Of a stretch of 35,538 bases of DNA, positions 1-10,661 are shown one piece after another. The notes beneath the pieces were generated by a model that did not search any database, was not told the DNA's origin, and saw only the letters and a list, made by a program, of their open reading frames with translations. The first letter of the stretch is position 1. Each line of letters starts with the position of its first letter. The stretch spans positions 1-35,538 of the forward strand of contig CACDRL010000013.1 in assembly GCA_902555435.1 (NCBI GenBank). Direction: 5' to 3'. This stretch comes from an uncultured Pelagibacteraceae bacterium (GTDB lineage: Bacteria > Pseudomonadota > Alphaproteobacteria > Pelagibacterales > Pelagibacteraceae). A program made the position numbers and the translations under genes.

Positions 1-1684
1 TCAAAATAAAATAAAGTCTTTTTTCATCAATATTTTCTATTTTGTCATTACCTATAATCTCAATTAAAGATAATAAAACTGTTCCAACTTCATTTGCATT
101 TATCAACTCCACTAAATTTTCATCTAGTTCAAAGGGTTTTTGAGAATACAAACTGTCATACTCACTTGGTATTTCAACTCCATCTGATTTGAGACTTTCT
201 ATAAAAATTATATCTTTAGTAGACAAGGTTTCATTACTAAAAATTATTCTATCTAGAAATTTTTTTAAATCTTCTTGTATTTCGGATTTTGAATAATCTC
301 CTCTAAAATAATTTACCCACTTAGATTGATGTAAAACATTATTATTGTACTCAATTTTTTTGAACTCTGAATTCTGATTTTTTGAATAGTTATTGTAGAA
401 ACTTAAATAATCTGAAGGAACATTATCTACCTCAATTTCGTTCAAGAAGTTATTAAGCTCTATATCAAAAGCTAATCCAATTTTATTGTCCTCAAATAGT
501 TGCTTCAACAACTGTAAAAATTTCAATTTTAATTCTGGTTCACTAGTTAAAAGTGCTCTTTGATAAATTAATGCTCTTGCCTCTACTGGAGAGAGCAACT
601 TGTAAGTATCAGTTGCGCTTAACAATTGATCAATATTAAATTGAAATTTTTTATAATATTCAAACAAGTCTTTTTCTGGAAAAATTTTATAATTTGCAGC
701 TTTTTCAATAATTAAGATTTTGTTTTGATCATTAATATCAACATTACTTAGGTCAGGTAATAAATTTGAATTTGAAAGATATTTCCAAATTAATTGTGGT
801 GTATTTTCATTTGGTTCAAATGAAAAATCTGGATTTGTCCTATGTGCTAAATGAAACTCGAATACTGAACCTTCAGAGATTTCTTTGGATGCCTCCTCAA
901 TATAACCAAATAGGTAATTCATTTTATTCTCAAAATATTCATCTTGAAAACCTAACTCTTTTTTAAGATCTAGAATTAATTGTGCTTCTTCATTTTTTCC
1001 ATAATTAACTAAACAATATAAATTTAATTTTGATAAATATTCATCTTCAACTGGTTCTTTAATTTTTGTAAAAAATTCACAAGTCTTTTTTATATCTGTG
1101 TCTGATAAGTAGTTATCTAATAAATGTCTTGTTAATTCAGGATGAGAGCTTACAATTTGATTATTAATCAAAAATTCTTCGATAAGTTCTAAATTAGAAT
1201 TTTTGATTAACCAATCAGATTTAAACTTTAAAAATTCATTTTCGGTAATATTTTGATTAGGATAATGAGCGTTAGTTAATAATGAGACTTCCATAATTTC
1301 TAAAGCATCATTAGAAAGATTAATTTTCTCTAAACTATCAAACAAGCTTTTTAACTTTTGACCATCAGAATTCGTCCACATATCAATAGTCAAACCATGT
1401 TCTTCAGGATCATATAATCCTACGATTTTGACTTCTTTCGATATCAAATTTTCATCTAATTCTATAGAGCCAGTATTTTTATCTGACTGCATATCAAAAA
1501 CACTTATTTGATCGTTATTATTTTCACCTTTCGAAGTAACTGTTTCTTCAACAGTTTCATTTTCTTTTTTTTCAAGATTCCAAATATCAATTGGATTATC
1601 TTCAGCATGAATAGGATTTAAAAAAACTAGATAGATAAAAAAAATAAAAAAAAATTTTTTATTTAATAATTTTAAAATTTTCAT
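1..1684 (-). CDS. Large exported protein of unknown function (3' end outside window)
   Basis: An open minus-strand frame runs from an ATG at 1684 to the window edge with no stop, giving at least 561 residues; the C-terminus is missing. The N-terminus looks like a Sec signal peptide: Lys residues at 2, 5, 9 and 10, a Phe/Ile/Leu core, and a possible cleavage site after Ala27 (Ile-His-Ala, then Glu-Asp). The next 50 or so residues are acidic and low in complexity. The rest is rich in Leu, Glu, Lys, Asn and Tyr with a helical look, as in TPR-like solenoid proteins, but I could not align clear TPR units. It overlaps the end of the small membrane protein upstream by 26 bases in another frame, so the two are probably co-transcribed. 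No catalytic motif was recognised. The frame is certain; periplasmic location is inferred from the signal; function is unknown. Confidence 0.85.
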   Translation of the reverse strand, partial: MKILKLLNKKFFFIFFIYLVFLNPIHAEDNPIDIWNLEKKENETVEETVTSKGENNNDQISVFDMQSDKNTGSIELDENLISKEVKIVGLYDPEEHGLTIDMWTNSDGQKLKSLFDSLEKINLSNDALEIMEVSLLTNAHYPNQNITENEFLKFKSDWLIKNSNLELIEEFLINNQIVSSHPELTRHLLDNYLSDTDIKKTCEFFTKIKEPVEDEYLSKLNLYCLVNYGKNEEAQLILDLKKELGFQDEYFENKMNYLFGYIEEASKEISEGSVFEFHLAHRTNPDFSFEPNENTPQLIWKYLSNSNLLPDLSNVDINDQNKILIIEKAANYKIFPEKDLFEYYKKFQFNIDQLLSATDTYKLLSPVEARALIYQRALLTSEPELKLKFLQLLKQLFEDNKIGLAFDIELNNFLNEIEVDNVPSDYLSFYNNYSKNQNSEFKKIEYNNNVLHQSKWVNYFRGDYSKSEIQEDLKKFLDRIIFSNETLSTKDIIFIESLKSDGVEIPSEYDSLYSQKPFELDENLVELINANEVGTVLLSLIEIIGNDKIENIDEKRLYFIL

Positions 1685-1841
1685 TTGGAATAATTTTTTC
1701 TATTTCCTTTTTAGGGGCAGGAAAATCAATTGAATTAAGAATGAAAACAACACCAAGAACAACTACTAGTCCAAAAATAGATTTAACAACTAGTCCAATT
1801 ATACTTTTTTTGCTCGAACTTGTATTTTTGTTGAATTGCAT
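1659..1841 (-). CDS. Small single-pass membrane protein of unknown function
   Basis: A 60-residue protein with a polar Ser/Lys N-terminus (residues 1-12), one hydrophobic segment (about residues 13-36, rich in Val, Leu, Ile and Gly) and a short charged tail. This fits a single membrane-spanning anchor, probably with the tail outside. Its last 26 bases overlap the start of the large exported protein, an arrangement usual for translationally coupled genes. It is divergent from aroK with 57 bases between the start codons. No family was recognised. The frame could be a chance ORF, but the clear membrane segment and the coupling to the next gene support it. Confidence 0.6.
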   Translation of the reverse strand: MQFNKNTSSSKKSIIGLVVKSIFGLVVVLGVVFILNSIDFPAPKKEIEKIIPNENFKIIK

Positions 1842-1898
1842 ATAACTTTAGTTAATTTCAAATTAAGACATATTTGTGTTTTTTCAATATTTAAACTT

Positions 1899-2412
1899 AT
1901 GAAATCAAAAAAAAATCTTGTTTTTTTAGGTATGATGGGTTCTGGAAAGAGTTCTATAGGCTCTTTGGTTGCCAAAAAATTTAAATTAAATTTTGTAGAT
2001 ATAGATAAAGAAATTGAGAAAAATTTAAATACAACAATTAGAAAAATATTTGAAACGAAAGGAGAAGAATATTTTAGAAAAATTGAAGAAAAAACTACAC
2101 TTAAAAAATTAAAACTTAATTCTACTGTGGTCTCTCTAGGAGGAGGTGCTTTTGCAAATAAAAATATAAGAAATGAGGTTTTAAAAAATCATTATTCATT
2201 TTGGTTAAATTGGAATGAAAAAATTTTAATTGAAAGAATTAAAAATAGCAAAAAAAGACCTTTAACAATTAATGCTACAGATAGCGATTTAATTGATTTA
2301 ATCAAAAAAAAGGACTAACATTTATTCTAAAGCGTTATATGAAATCAAATGTGATAATCTCACAAAAAATGAAATCGTAGACAAAATTAAAGAAATTTAT
2401 GAAACCAATTAA
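1899..2412 (+). CDS. aroK: Shikimate kinase, frameshifted near the C-terminus
   Basis: Shikimate kinase phosphorylates shikimate at the 3-OH using ATP, the fifth step of the shikimate pathway. The Walker A motif GMMGSGKS is at residues 11-18, the shikimate-binding Asp pair lies in FVDIDKEIE, the glycine motif is VSLGGGAF, and the lid Arg is in the RPL segment. I start at ATG 1899, because the upstream TTG at 1836 adds 21 residues unlike the family. The uninterrupted frame stops at 2318 (139 residues). Dropping one A from the A8 run at 2304-2311 continues the frame through NIYSKALYEIKCDNLT to a stop at 2410-2412. That gives 170 residues, normal for the family, and overlaps aroB by 14 bases. 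The frame break is either a read error or a real one-base insertion late in the gene. Confidence 0.88.
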
Positions 2413-3502
2413 ATTAAAAATTGAAACAAAAACACAAAAATATCCAATAATAATTGGATCAAATTTAATTACTAACTTTTCAAAAATAATTAAGAATAAT
2501 TCTTTAATATTTAATCAATGTCTTCTCGTAGTTGATAAAAATGTGCCAAAAAAATTTATCACTAAAATAAAAAACTCATTAAAAAAAAAGAAAATATATA
2601 TATGTTTTTTTAATGCCAGCGAGGCTAATAAAACCTTTGGTATTATAAATAAAATACTAGAAATTTTATTAAATAAAAACTTTTCTAGAGATGACTGCTT
2701 AATTTCAATAGGCGGAGGTATTACAGGTGATGTAAGTGGTTTTGCATCTAGTATCTTTAAAAGAGGTATGAAATTTATAAATATACCAACAACACTTTTA
2801 TCCCAAGTAGATTCTTCGATAGGTGGTAAAACAGGTATTAATTCAAATTATGGAAAAAACCTGATTGGTAGTTTTTATCAACCAAACTTAGTTATATCAG
2901 ACGTTGATTTTCTTAAGTCGCTGCCAAAAAGAGAGATTATTTGTGGATATGGTGAAATTTTAAAACATTCTTTAATTAGAGATAAAAATTTTTTTAAATT
3001 TTTGAATAAAAATGTAAGTAAAATTACTCAACTAACTTCTCCATTTATTGAAAAAGCGATTTATGAAAGCTGCAAAATTAAAAAGAGTGTAGTTGAAAAA
3101 GACGAGAAAGAAAAACATTTAAGAAAAGTTCTAAATTTTGGACATACATTTGCTCATGCTTATGAAGCGAGTTTAAATTACAGTAAAAAATTAAATCATG
3201 GTGAGGCGGTAATTTTAGGTATGAAAACTGCGTTGAGTTTTAGCCTAAGTTTAAAAATGCTTAAAAAAAGGGATTACAATGTAATATTAAATCATATCGA
3301 TAATTTAAATCTATCAATATCCGTTAATAAATTTTTTACAAAAAAAAATTTAAATAAAATATTATTTTTTATGGCTAAGGATAAAAAAAATAAATCCCAA
3401 CAAATTAATTTAGTATTGTTGAAAAAAATTGGATCTCCACACATAAATAATGAATATTCAAAAGAAAGATTAAAAAAATTTTTTACCGATTACTTAAGAT
3501 AG
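2399..3502 (+). CDS. aroB: 3-dehydroquinate synthase
   Basis: AroB turns DAHP into 3-dehydroquinate, step two of the shikimate pathway, using NAD+ and a divalent metal in the cytoplasm. The 367 residues match the family length. Visible landmarks are the NAD-binding glycine motif SIGGGITGDVSGF (about 103-115), the segment INIPTTLLSQVDSSIGGKTG (127-146), and the expected metal ligands Glu186 (GYGEIL), His249 (NFGHTFAH) and His267 (NHGEAV). It overlaps the frame-corrected end of aroK by 14 bases, the classic alphaproteobacterial aroK-aroB pair, so it is probably coupled to it. Its 3' end overlaps the convergent bolA by 9 bases. The gene contains an A9 run in an unbroken frame. Confidence 0.97.
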   Translation: MKPIKLKIETKTQKYPIIIGSNLITNFSKIIKNNSLIFNQCLLVVDKNVPKKFITKIKNSLKKKKIYICFFNASEANKTFGIINKILEILLNKNFSRDDCLISIGGGITGDVSGFASSIFKRGMKFINIPTTLLSQVDSSIGGKTGINSNYGKNLIGSFYQPNLVISDVDFLKSLPKREIICGYGEILKHSLIRDKNFFKFLNKNVSKITQLTSPFIEKAIYESCKIKKSVVEKDEKEKHLRKVLNFGHTFAHAYEASLNYSKKLNHGEAVILGMKTALSFSLSLKMLKKRDYNVILNHIDNLNLSISVNKFFTKKNLNKILFFMAKDKKNKSQQINLVLLKKIGSPHINNEYSKERLKKFFTDYLR

Positions 3503-3754
3503 CTGAATTTGAATTGAGTGGATAGTTTCTTTTAACTCTTTATCTAATACTTTATAAATTTTTTTATTACTTTCAATTCTATTCATTTTTTTTAGCTCAT
3601 CTGAAACTATATTTAATTTTAAATGATATTTGCCCTCTTGATTGCCTTTATGATTTTTATGAAGAAACGATTTATCTTCGATTACTATATTTTGAATATT
3701 TATTTGATCTGATAATTTTTTTTTTATAATTGCAATTAATTCATTAATATCCAT
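3494..3754 (-). CDS. bolA: BolA family protein
   Basis: An 86-residue protein with the layout of the BolA/IbaG family: a helix (residues 3-17), the variable loop with DKSFLHKNHKG, the strand GKYHLKLNIVSDEL, the helix with the RIESNKKIYKVL segment, and the terminal IHSIQIQLS with the conserved His. BolA proteins partner monothiol glutaredoxins in iron-sulfur cluster handling; that role is family knowledge, and no glutaredoxin is seen here. It is divergent from the J-domain gene with only 17 bases between start codons, and convergent with aroB (9-base overlap). Which BolA subfamily it belongs to cannot be told by eye. Confidence 0.88.
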   Translation of the reverse strand: MDINELIAIIKKKLSDQINIQNIVIEDKSFLHKNHKGNQEGKYHLKLNIVSDELKKMNRIESNKKIYKVLDKELKETIHSIQIQLS

Positions 3755-3771
3755 ATAGTAATTATTATATC

Positions 3772-4305
3772 ATGAAAAATATTTGTGACTGGAATAATTG
3801 TAATGAAATTGGTGAATATAAGGCACCAATTGAGAAGGATAATAGCAGAAAATATAGAATGCTCTGTCTAGAACATGTTAAAGAATTTAACAAAAACTGG
3901 AATTATTTTTCAGGAATGAGTGACAATCAAGTAATCAATTTTTTAAAATCAGATATGACTTGGCATAAACCTACACAGAACTTTAGTTCCTCGGATAATT
4001 TTTTTAAAGTTTTATGGAACACAACTTTAAAGGATGAATTTGATAAAGATAAATTTAATGGAGATTATAACCATATGCGTCAATTTAAATTTGATCATAA
4101 AGATATTAAAGCATTTGGAATATTGGGAATATCCATAGGTTTAAAGTGGCAAAAAATACAAGAAAAATTCAAAGTGCTTGTTAAAAAATTTCACCCTGAT
4201 ATGAATGCCGGAAATAAAAAATACGAGGAAAAATTAAAACTAATAACTTTAGCATACACTCAGCTAAAAAATACTTATAGGGAAAAAATTGACACCAAAT
4301 CTTAA
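3772..4305 (+). CDS. J-domain protein linked to CobS/CobT
   Basis: A 177-residue DnaJ-like protein whose J domain is at the C-terminus, with the HPD tripeptide at residues 142-144 ([10 protein letters not shown]) followed by the helix ending in AYTQLKN. The N-terminal half carries a Cys/His set that could bind zinc: Cys5, Cys10, Cys32 and His35. There is no Gly/Phe region and no DnaJ-type zinc finger, so it is not DnaJ itself but a specialised J protein that would recruit DnaK to a client. Its last 17 bases overlap the start of cobS, implying translational coupling and a shared process with the CobS/CobT proteins. The J domain is certain; the client is inferred from position only. Confidence 0.9.
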   Translation: MKNICDWNNCNEIGEYKAPIEKDNSRKYRMLCLEHVKEFNKNWNYFSGMSDNQVINFLKSDMTWHKPTQNFSSSDNFFKVLWNTTLKDEFDKDKFNGDYNHMRQFKFDHKDIKAFGILGISIGLKWQKIQEKFKVLVKKFHPDMNAGNKKYEEKLKLITLAYTQLKNTYREKIDTKS

Positions 4306-5263
4306 CATTCAACCTGATATAAAAATTTCTTTAAAACAATCCTTTGGAATAGATTCTGAAATGGAAGTGGATGCTTTTTCAAAAAAAAGCGAATATGTTC
4401 CTGAAATAGATAAAAATTATAAATTTGATAGAGATACTACTCTTGCAATCATTTCAGGGTTTGCGTTTAATAAAAGAGTATTGGTTCAAGGATATCATGG
4501 AACTGGAAAATCAACACATATAGAACAAATTGCTGCAAGACTAAACTGGCCTTGTATTCGTGTAAATTTAGACAGTCACGTAAGTAGAATAGATCTAATA
4601 GGTAAAGATGCAATTGTCCTTAAAGATGGAAAACAAGTAACACAGTTTAATGAGGGTATTCTACCATGGTCAATTCAAAATCCAGTTGCTTTAGTATTCG
4701 ATGAGTATGATGCTGGAAGACCTGATGTTATGTTCGTTATTCAAAGAGTATTAGAGGCTGAAGGAAATTTCACTTTACTAGATAAAAATAAAGTAATTAG
4801 TCAAAATAAATATTTTAGATTATTTGCTACATCTAACACTGTTGGACTTGGAGATACCAGTGGACTTTATCATGGAACACAGCAGATTAACCAAGGTCAA
4901 ATGGATAGATGGAATATAGTAACAACATTAAACTATCTAAGTCTAGACAGAGAAATGGATATAGTTTTATCAAAAAATAAAAATTTAAATAACGCTAAGG
5001 GAAAAGAAAAAGTAGCTAACATGATTAAAGTAGCATCTTTAACCAGAAAAGGTTTTATTGCTGGAGATATCTCTACTGTAATGAGTCCAAGAACAGTTCT
5101 TCACTGGGCTGAAAATTCTGAAATTTTTAAAGATACTGGTTATGCTTTTAGAGTAACCTTTTTAAATAAGTGCGATGATATTGAAAAAAATACGATCGCA
5201 GAATATTATCAAAGATGTTTTGGTGAAGAGTTGCCTGAATCTTTGATCAATATTCAAATTTAA
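4289..5263 (+). CDS. cobS: CobS-type AAA+ ATPase (cobaltochelatase subunit family)
   Basis: A MoxR-clade AAA+ ATPase of 324 residues. In the aerobic cobalamin pathway CobS and CobT form the ATPase that drives cobalt insertion by CobN. Walker A is GYHGTGKS (68-75, Lys74), Walker B is VALVFDEYD (133-141), and the sensor region is [13 protein letters not shown]. The start is a TTG at 4289 inside the end of the J-protein gene; I accept it because residues 9-30 ([20 protein letters not shown]) match the CobS N-terminus, whereas the first ATG would remove them. The cobT ATG follows the TAA stop directly. No cobN or other cobalamin gene lies in the window, so the substrate here is uncertain. Confidence 0.93.
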   Translation: MTPNLNIQPDIKISLKQSFGIDSEMEVDAFSKKSEYVPEIDKNYKFDRDTTLAIISGFAFNKRVLVQGYHGTGKSTHIEQIAARLNWPCIRVNLDSHVSRIDLIGKDAIVLKDGKQVTQFNEGILPWSIQNPVALVFDEYDAGRPDVMFVIQRVLEAEGNFTLLDKNKVISQNKYFRLFATSNTVGLGDTSGLYHGTQQINQGQMDRWNIVTTLNYLSLDREMDIVLSKNKNLNNAKGKEKVANMIKVASLTRKGFIAGDISTVMSPRTVLHWAENSEIFKDTGYAFRVTFLNKCDDIEKNTIAEYYQRCFGEELPESLINIQI

Positions 5264-7063
5264 ATGAGCAATAAAGAGACAAATTTAAAAGAAAAATTTA
5301 GAATTGCTTTATCTTCAACAGCAAAAGTTATTGCTGACGATATTGATATAAACAATAAATCCTCTGAAGATAAAAAGACTAAAGACACTTCATCTTTTGA
5401 AATAAATGATCTAACTAGTCCGAGTGATTTTATAAAATTAAGAGCTGAAACAGACTCTTCAGCACTTAAAAAAAGATTTTCAGATGAAAAAATTTACAGG
5501 AAAAATTTACCTACCAACACATCTTCTAGATCTTTATATAATATAGCTGAAAAGATTAGATATGAAGCCCTAGGGGGCAAAATGTTAAAAGGAATTCAAA
5601 AAAATTTTTCTGAAAACTATTCCCAAATAATTAATCGTAAAAGAAAAGATCAGCTTAAAACTAAAGAAGACGTTCCTGTTGCTGAGGCATTTGAGCTTTA
5701 TATGCTTAAAAATTTTCATAATATAGATCTAAATCCTTTAACATCTAGAATGCTTAATTTTTGGGAAAAAGATTTTGAGAAATCAATAAAGCAACATAAA
5801 GATTTTTTGATAAATAACCTAGAAAATCAAAATACATATAGTTCAAAATTTTCTCAAATATTTGAAGAAATGGATATTTTTCAAAGTGATGAAGAAGATC
5901 AAGAGGAAGAAGAAAATCAAGATCAGGGTCAAGATAATCCCTCAAATGATGACCAAAATAAAGACAATGAAGATAGCAAAGATGAAAATGATGAACAGCA
6001 AACAGAAGCATCTGTCGATGCTGATTATAGTATAGACGAGTTTAATTTAGATGAACAGTTATCTGATGTTGAGTCTGATGAACAAAACTCTGAACAAGTA
6101 ATCCAAAAAAAAATTGATAATATAAATCTTGATTATAAAATATTTACTACTCAATACGATGAGGTTGTTAAGGCTGAAAATCTAGAAAATGCAGATGAGG
6201 CAACTAAACTTAGAAAAAATTTAGATCAACAGTTAATTGGTTTCCAAGATGTGATTACAAAGTTAGCCAATAAACTTCAAAGACAATTACTTGCAAAACA
6301 AAATAGGGCTTGGGAGTTTGATTTAGAAGAGGGCTTACTTGATAGTTCAAAGTTACCTAGAATAATAATGGATCCATATAACTCTTTGTCATTTAAGAAA
6401 GAAAAAGATCTAGACTTTAAAGACACAGTTGTAACTTTGCTTATTGATAATTCTGGTTCTATGAGAGGAAGACCAATAACTATTGCTGCTATTTGTGCAG
6501 ATATTTTATCAAGAACACTTGAAAGATGTTCGGTCAAAGTTGAAATTTTAGGATTTACAACAAAAAACTGGAAAGGTGGACAGAGTAGAGAATTTTGGAC
6601 TAAAAATTCAAAACCAAAAACTCCTGGGAGACTTAATGATTTAAGACATATTGTTTATAAAGGTGCGGATACACATTGGAGACAGGCAAAAAATAATTTA
6701 GGTCTAATGTTAAAAGAAGGTTTGTTAAAAGAAAATATCGATGGAGAAGCTATTTCTTGGGCATACAACCGTATTAAAAAAAGAAAAGAAGAAAGAAAAA
6801 TTTTAATGGTAATTTCAGATGGAGCTCCAGTCGACGACTCTACACTTTCAGTAAATTCTGGAGACTTTTTAGAAAAACATTTAAAGAAAATGGTCAAATT
6901 TATCGAGAATAAATCAGATATTGAAATTTTAGCTATTGGTATTGGCCATGATGTTTCCAGATATTACGACAGAGCTATAAAAATTACTGATGTAAATGAA
7001 TTAGGAGATGTAATGATATCTCAACTTAGCTCTTTGTTCGAAACAAAGAAAAAATTTCATTGA
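5264..7063 (+). CDS. cobT: CobT-type VWA protein (cobaltochelatase subunit family)
   Basis: A 599-residue partner of CobS. The N-terminal part (about 1-200) is helical; residues 208-282 are a highly acidic Asp/Glu/Gln/Asn stretch typical of CobT; and the C-terminal VWA domain carries the MIDAS motif DNSGSM at 395-400, followed by a long CobT-like segment with [12 protein letters not shown]. The protein would cap or regulate the CobS hexamer ring. The ATG directly follows the cobS stop, so the pair is surely one transcript with the J-protein gene. The 3' end overlaps the convergent histidine kinase by 7 bases. Length and layout fit CobT well. The acidic linker creates long antisense open frames that are not genes. 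Confidence 0.93.
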   Translation: MSNKETNLKEKFRIALSSTAKVIADDIDINNKSSEDKKTKDTSSFEINDLTSPSDFIKLRAETDSSALKKRFSDEKIYRKNLPTNTSSRSLYNIAEKIRYEALGGKMLKGIQKNFSENYSQIINRKRKDQLKTKEDVPVAEAFELYMLKNFHNIDLNPLTSRMLNFWEKDFEKSIKQHKDFLINNLENQNTYSSKFSQIFEEMDIFQSDEEDQEEEENQDQGQDNPSNDDQNKDNEDSKDENDEQQTEASVDADYSIDEFNLDEQLSDVESDEQNSEQVIQKKIDNINLDYKIFTTQYDEVVKAENLENADEATKLRKNLDQQLIGFQDVITKLANKLQRQLLAKQNRAWEFDLEEGLLDSSKLPRIIMDPYNSLSFKKEKDLDFKDTVVTLLIDNSGSMRGRPITIAAICADILSRTLERCSVKVEILGFTTKNWKGGQSREFWTKNSKPKTPGRLNDLRHIVYKGADTHWRQAKNNLGLMLKEGLLKENIDGEAISWAYNRIKKRKEERKILMVISDGAPVDDSTLSVNSGDFLEKHLKKMVKFIENKSDIEILAIGIGHDVSRYYDRAIKITDVNELGDVMISQLSSLFETKKKFH

Positions 7064-8340
7064 ATATTAAATAAATCTTTATTTCTCCATTTAATTATTA
7101 CTTCTGCACCAGATCTTGTTTTAGAGTTTCTACATATTACAGAAGCAAAATTTTTTTCTAACAAAGTTTTTCCTATAAATAAACCTAAGCCAAGTCCTGT
7201 TTTTGATTTATCTTGAGGATTATTTGATTTTAAATATGGTTCTCCTATTTTTGACAAAATATCTTTTGGATAACCTGGACCATCATCCTCAATACTTATT
7301 TCGGTAAATTCACTATCACTCTTTAAATTTATGAAAACATTATCATCAGAAAATTTATTAGCATTACCTATGAAATTTCTTAATCCATAGACAATTTCTA
7401 TAGATTTAACTATTTTTTTTGAGTTAGAATCTTGGTCAAAATTAAAAATAAACTTCTTGTTACTTATCTCTTTAAATGAATTTAAAATTTCATTTAAATA
7501 ATCTTTAATTGAAATATCCTTATCAATAAAATCATCTTCCTCGTCTGGATTTAAAGATAACTTTTTTAATATTTCATTGCATCTTTCAACTTGACTAGAT
7601 AATAAATTGATATCTTTTTCTACGTCCTTGTTACCTTCGAATTGTTTTAGTAATTCTTGGGTAATTATTTTTATGGTTGAAAGCGGTGTTCCCAATGAAT
7701 GAGCGGCTGCAGCTGCTTGACCACCTAAGGACAATAGCTCATGTTCCTTAGCCATTACTTCTTCCATTTTGGTTAGAGCTTCTTTTCTTAACCTGGACTG
7801 AGTTCCAAAGGTCATTGCAAAATAATTTAAAAAAACAAGAGCAATAATCAAAGCGATTGGGATAGAATAATAATAATACGGACTTACATGAAAATGATCA
7901 CTAAGTGGAGAAGGTAAGTCTGTGGAATAAAAAGTTAAAAATATAATTGAAAAAGACGTTAACAACACAAGCAAGGTATTAGTTCTAAAACTTAAATTAG
8001 AAGATGAAAATACACTTGGAATAATTATAAAAATAACAAAGGGATTAATAATTCCACCTGACAGATAAAGTAAAATAGCAAGTTGTAAAATATCAATTAC
8101 TAAAAAAATTAAGGCTGATCTATCTGATAATTGAGTTTTTTTATAAATAAAAATTAAATAAAAATTACTTACGATCCCAATAAATATAACTAAATTTGAA
8201 CTTATAAAATCAAATTTGAAATTTAATACAAAGTATACAAAATTAACTGCAATTAATTGTCCAATTATTCCAATCCATCTTAAAGTAATATAGGTAGATT
8301 TTTTAAAAGAATGGTGTTTAGAAGTTTCAAAAAACTTCAT
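7057..8340 (-). CDS. regB: RegB/PrrB-type redox-sensing histidine kinase
   Basis: A 427-residue membrane sensor kinase. About six hydrophobic segments fill residues 20-175, including the ubiquinone-binding heptapeptide GGIINPF (95-101) that marks RegB. The H-box [16 protein letters not shown] places the phosphorylated His at 214, and the redox-active Cys of the family is present at 254 in [11 protein letters not shown]. The ATP-binding domain shows N box [14 protein letters not shown]1 EDDGPGYP and G2 [11 protein letters not shown]. RegB phosphorylates the regulator RegA in response to quinone redox state and oxygen. RegA is not encoded next to it here, unlike in Rhodobacter. It lies two bases downstream of gyrB, so it may be read from the gyrB transcript. 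Confidence 0.92.
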   Translation of the reverse strand: MKFFETSKHHSFKKSTYITLRWIGIIGQLIAVNFVYFVLNFKFDFISSNLVIFIGIVSNFYLIFIYKKTQLSDRSALIFLVIDILQLAILLYLSGGIINPFVIFIIIPSVFSSSNLSFRTNTLLVLLTSFSIIFLTFYSTDLPSPLSDHFHVSPYYYYSIPIALIIALVFLNYFAMTFGTQSRLRKEALTKMEEVMAKEHELLSLGGQAAAAAHSLGTPLSTIKIITQELLKQFEGNKDVEKDINLLSSQVERCNEILKKLSLNPDEEDDFIDKDISIKDYLNEILNSFKEISNKKFIFNFDQDSNSKKIVKSIEIVYGLRNFIGNANKFSDDNVFINLKSDSEFTEISIEDDGPGYPKDILSKIGEPYLKSNNPQDKSKTGLGLGLFIGKTLLEKNFASVICRNSKTRSGAEVIIKWRNKDLFNIQ

Positions 8341-8342
8341 TT

Positions 8343-10415
<2,073 letters not shown>

Positions 10416-10435
10416 TTAAATTTTGGAAAAAAATA

Positions 10436-10441
10436 ATTATA
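10436..10441 (-). promoter_or_regulatory. Possible -10 box for gyrB
   Basis: A perfect TATAAT on the minus strand lies 23 bases upstream of the gyrB ATG. No good -35 hexamer is found at 16-18 bases, so this rests on one box in AT-rich DNA. A tRNA gene just upstream on the same strand could also supply transcription. The whole tRNA-gyrB gap (10413-10526) holds no other gene. Confidence 0.3.
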
Positions 10442-10471
10442 ACATTTTTTAAAAAAATTGCTTATTTATCT

Positions 10472-10489
10472 CAAGATAATCAAGATAAA
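10472..10489. repeat. 9-base direct repeat upstream of gyrB
   Basis: CAAGATAAT is followed at once by CAAGATAAA. The first copy is also part of the palindrome TTATCT-CA-AGATAA. It lies between tRNA-Ser and gyrB, about 60-75 bases upstream of the gyrB start. It could be a regulator site for gyrB or chance in AT-rich DNA. Confidence 0.4.
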
Positions 10490-10526
10490 ATGCTTAAATA
10501 ATTGTTGAAAAGCTTAATTAATTTTA

Positions 10527-10616
10527 TGGCGGAGAGAATGGGATTCGAACCCATGAAAAGATTGCTCCTTTACACGCTTTCCAAGCGTGCGCCTTCAACC
10601 ACTCGGCCACCTCTCC
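10527..10616 (-). tRNA. tRNA-Ser, anticodon GGA
   Basis: A 90-base class II tRNA with an encoded CCA end. The acceptor stem pairs GGAGAGG with TCTCTCC, closing with a G-U pair. The anticodon arm CACGCT-TGGAAAG-CGTG shows anticodon GGA, reading serine codons UCC and UCU. A long variable arm and a GGTTCGAATCC T-arm are present. It is the only complete tRNA in the window and separates gyrB from the glycosyltransferase/SGNH pair. Confidence 0.97.
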
Positions 10617-10639
10617 ATTATTAATTGCTAATTAAATAT

Positions 10640-10647
10640 ATTATAAT
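10640..10647. promoter_or_regulatory. Bidirectional -10-like box between tRNA-Ser and the glycosyltransferase gene
   Basis: The stretch ATTATAAT reads TATAAT on both strands (plus 10642-10647, minus 10645-10640). It is 14 bases upstream of the plus-strand ATG at 10662 and 23 bases upstream of the tRNA-Ser 5' end. No convincing -35 hexamers are seen. It could serve both divergent units in the 45-base gap. Confidence 0.35.
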
Positions 10648-10661
10648 TAAACAATAACAAC

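Noticed and set aside
766..966. Plus-strand open frame
   Set aside because: It lies wholly inside the long minus-strand exported-protein frame and resembles no protein.
1836..1898. TTG start adding 21 residues to shikimate kinase
   Set aside because: The extension is unlike the family and the ATG at 1899 gives the normal N-terminus and length.
5754..6011. Antisense open frame in cobT
   Set aside because: It is the shadow of the Asp/Glu-rich linker, giving a His/Leu-rich nonsense protein with no start signal.
10472..10489. Short CRISPR-like or iteron array
   Set aside because: Only two abutting 9-base copies, no spacers, no further copies nearby.
10527..10616. tRNA-Ser as the attachment site of an integrated island
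   Set aside because: The accessory pair lies at the 5' side of the tRNA, while integrases usually use the 3' end; no integrase and no repeat of the tRNA end were seen.
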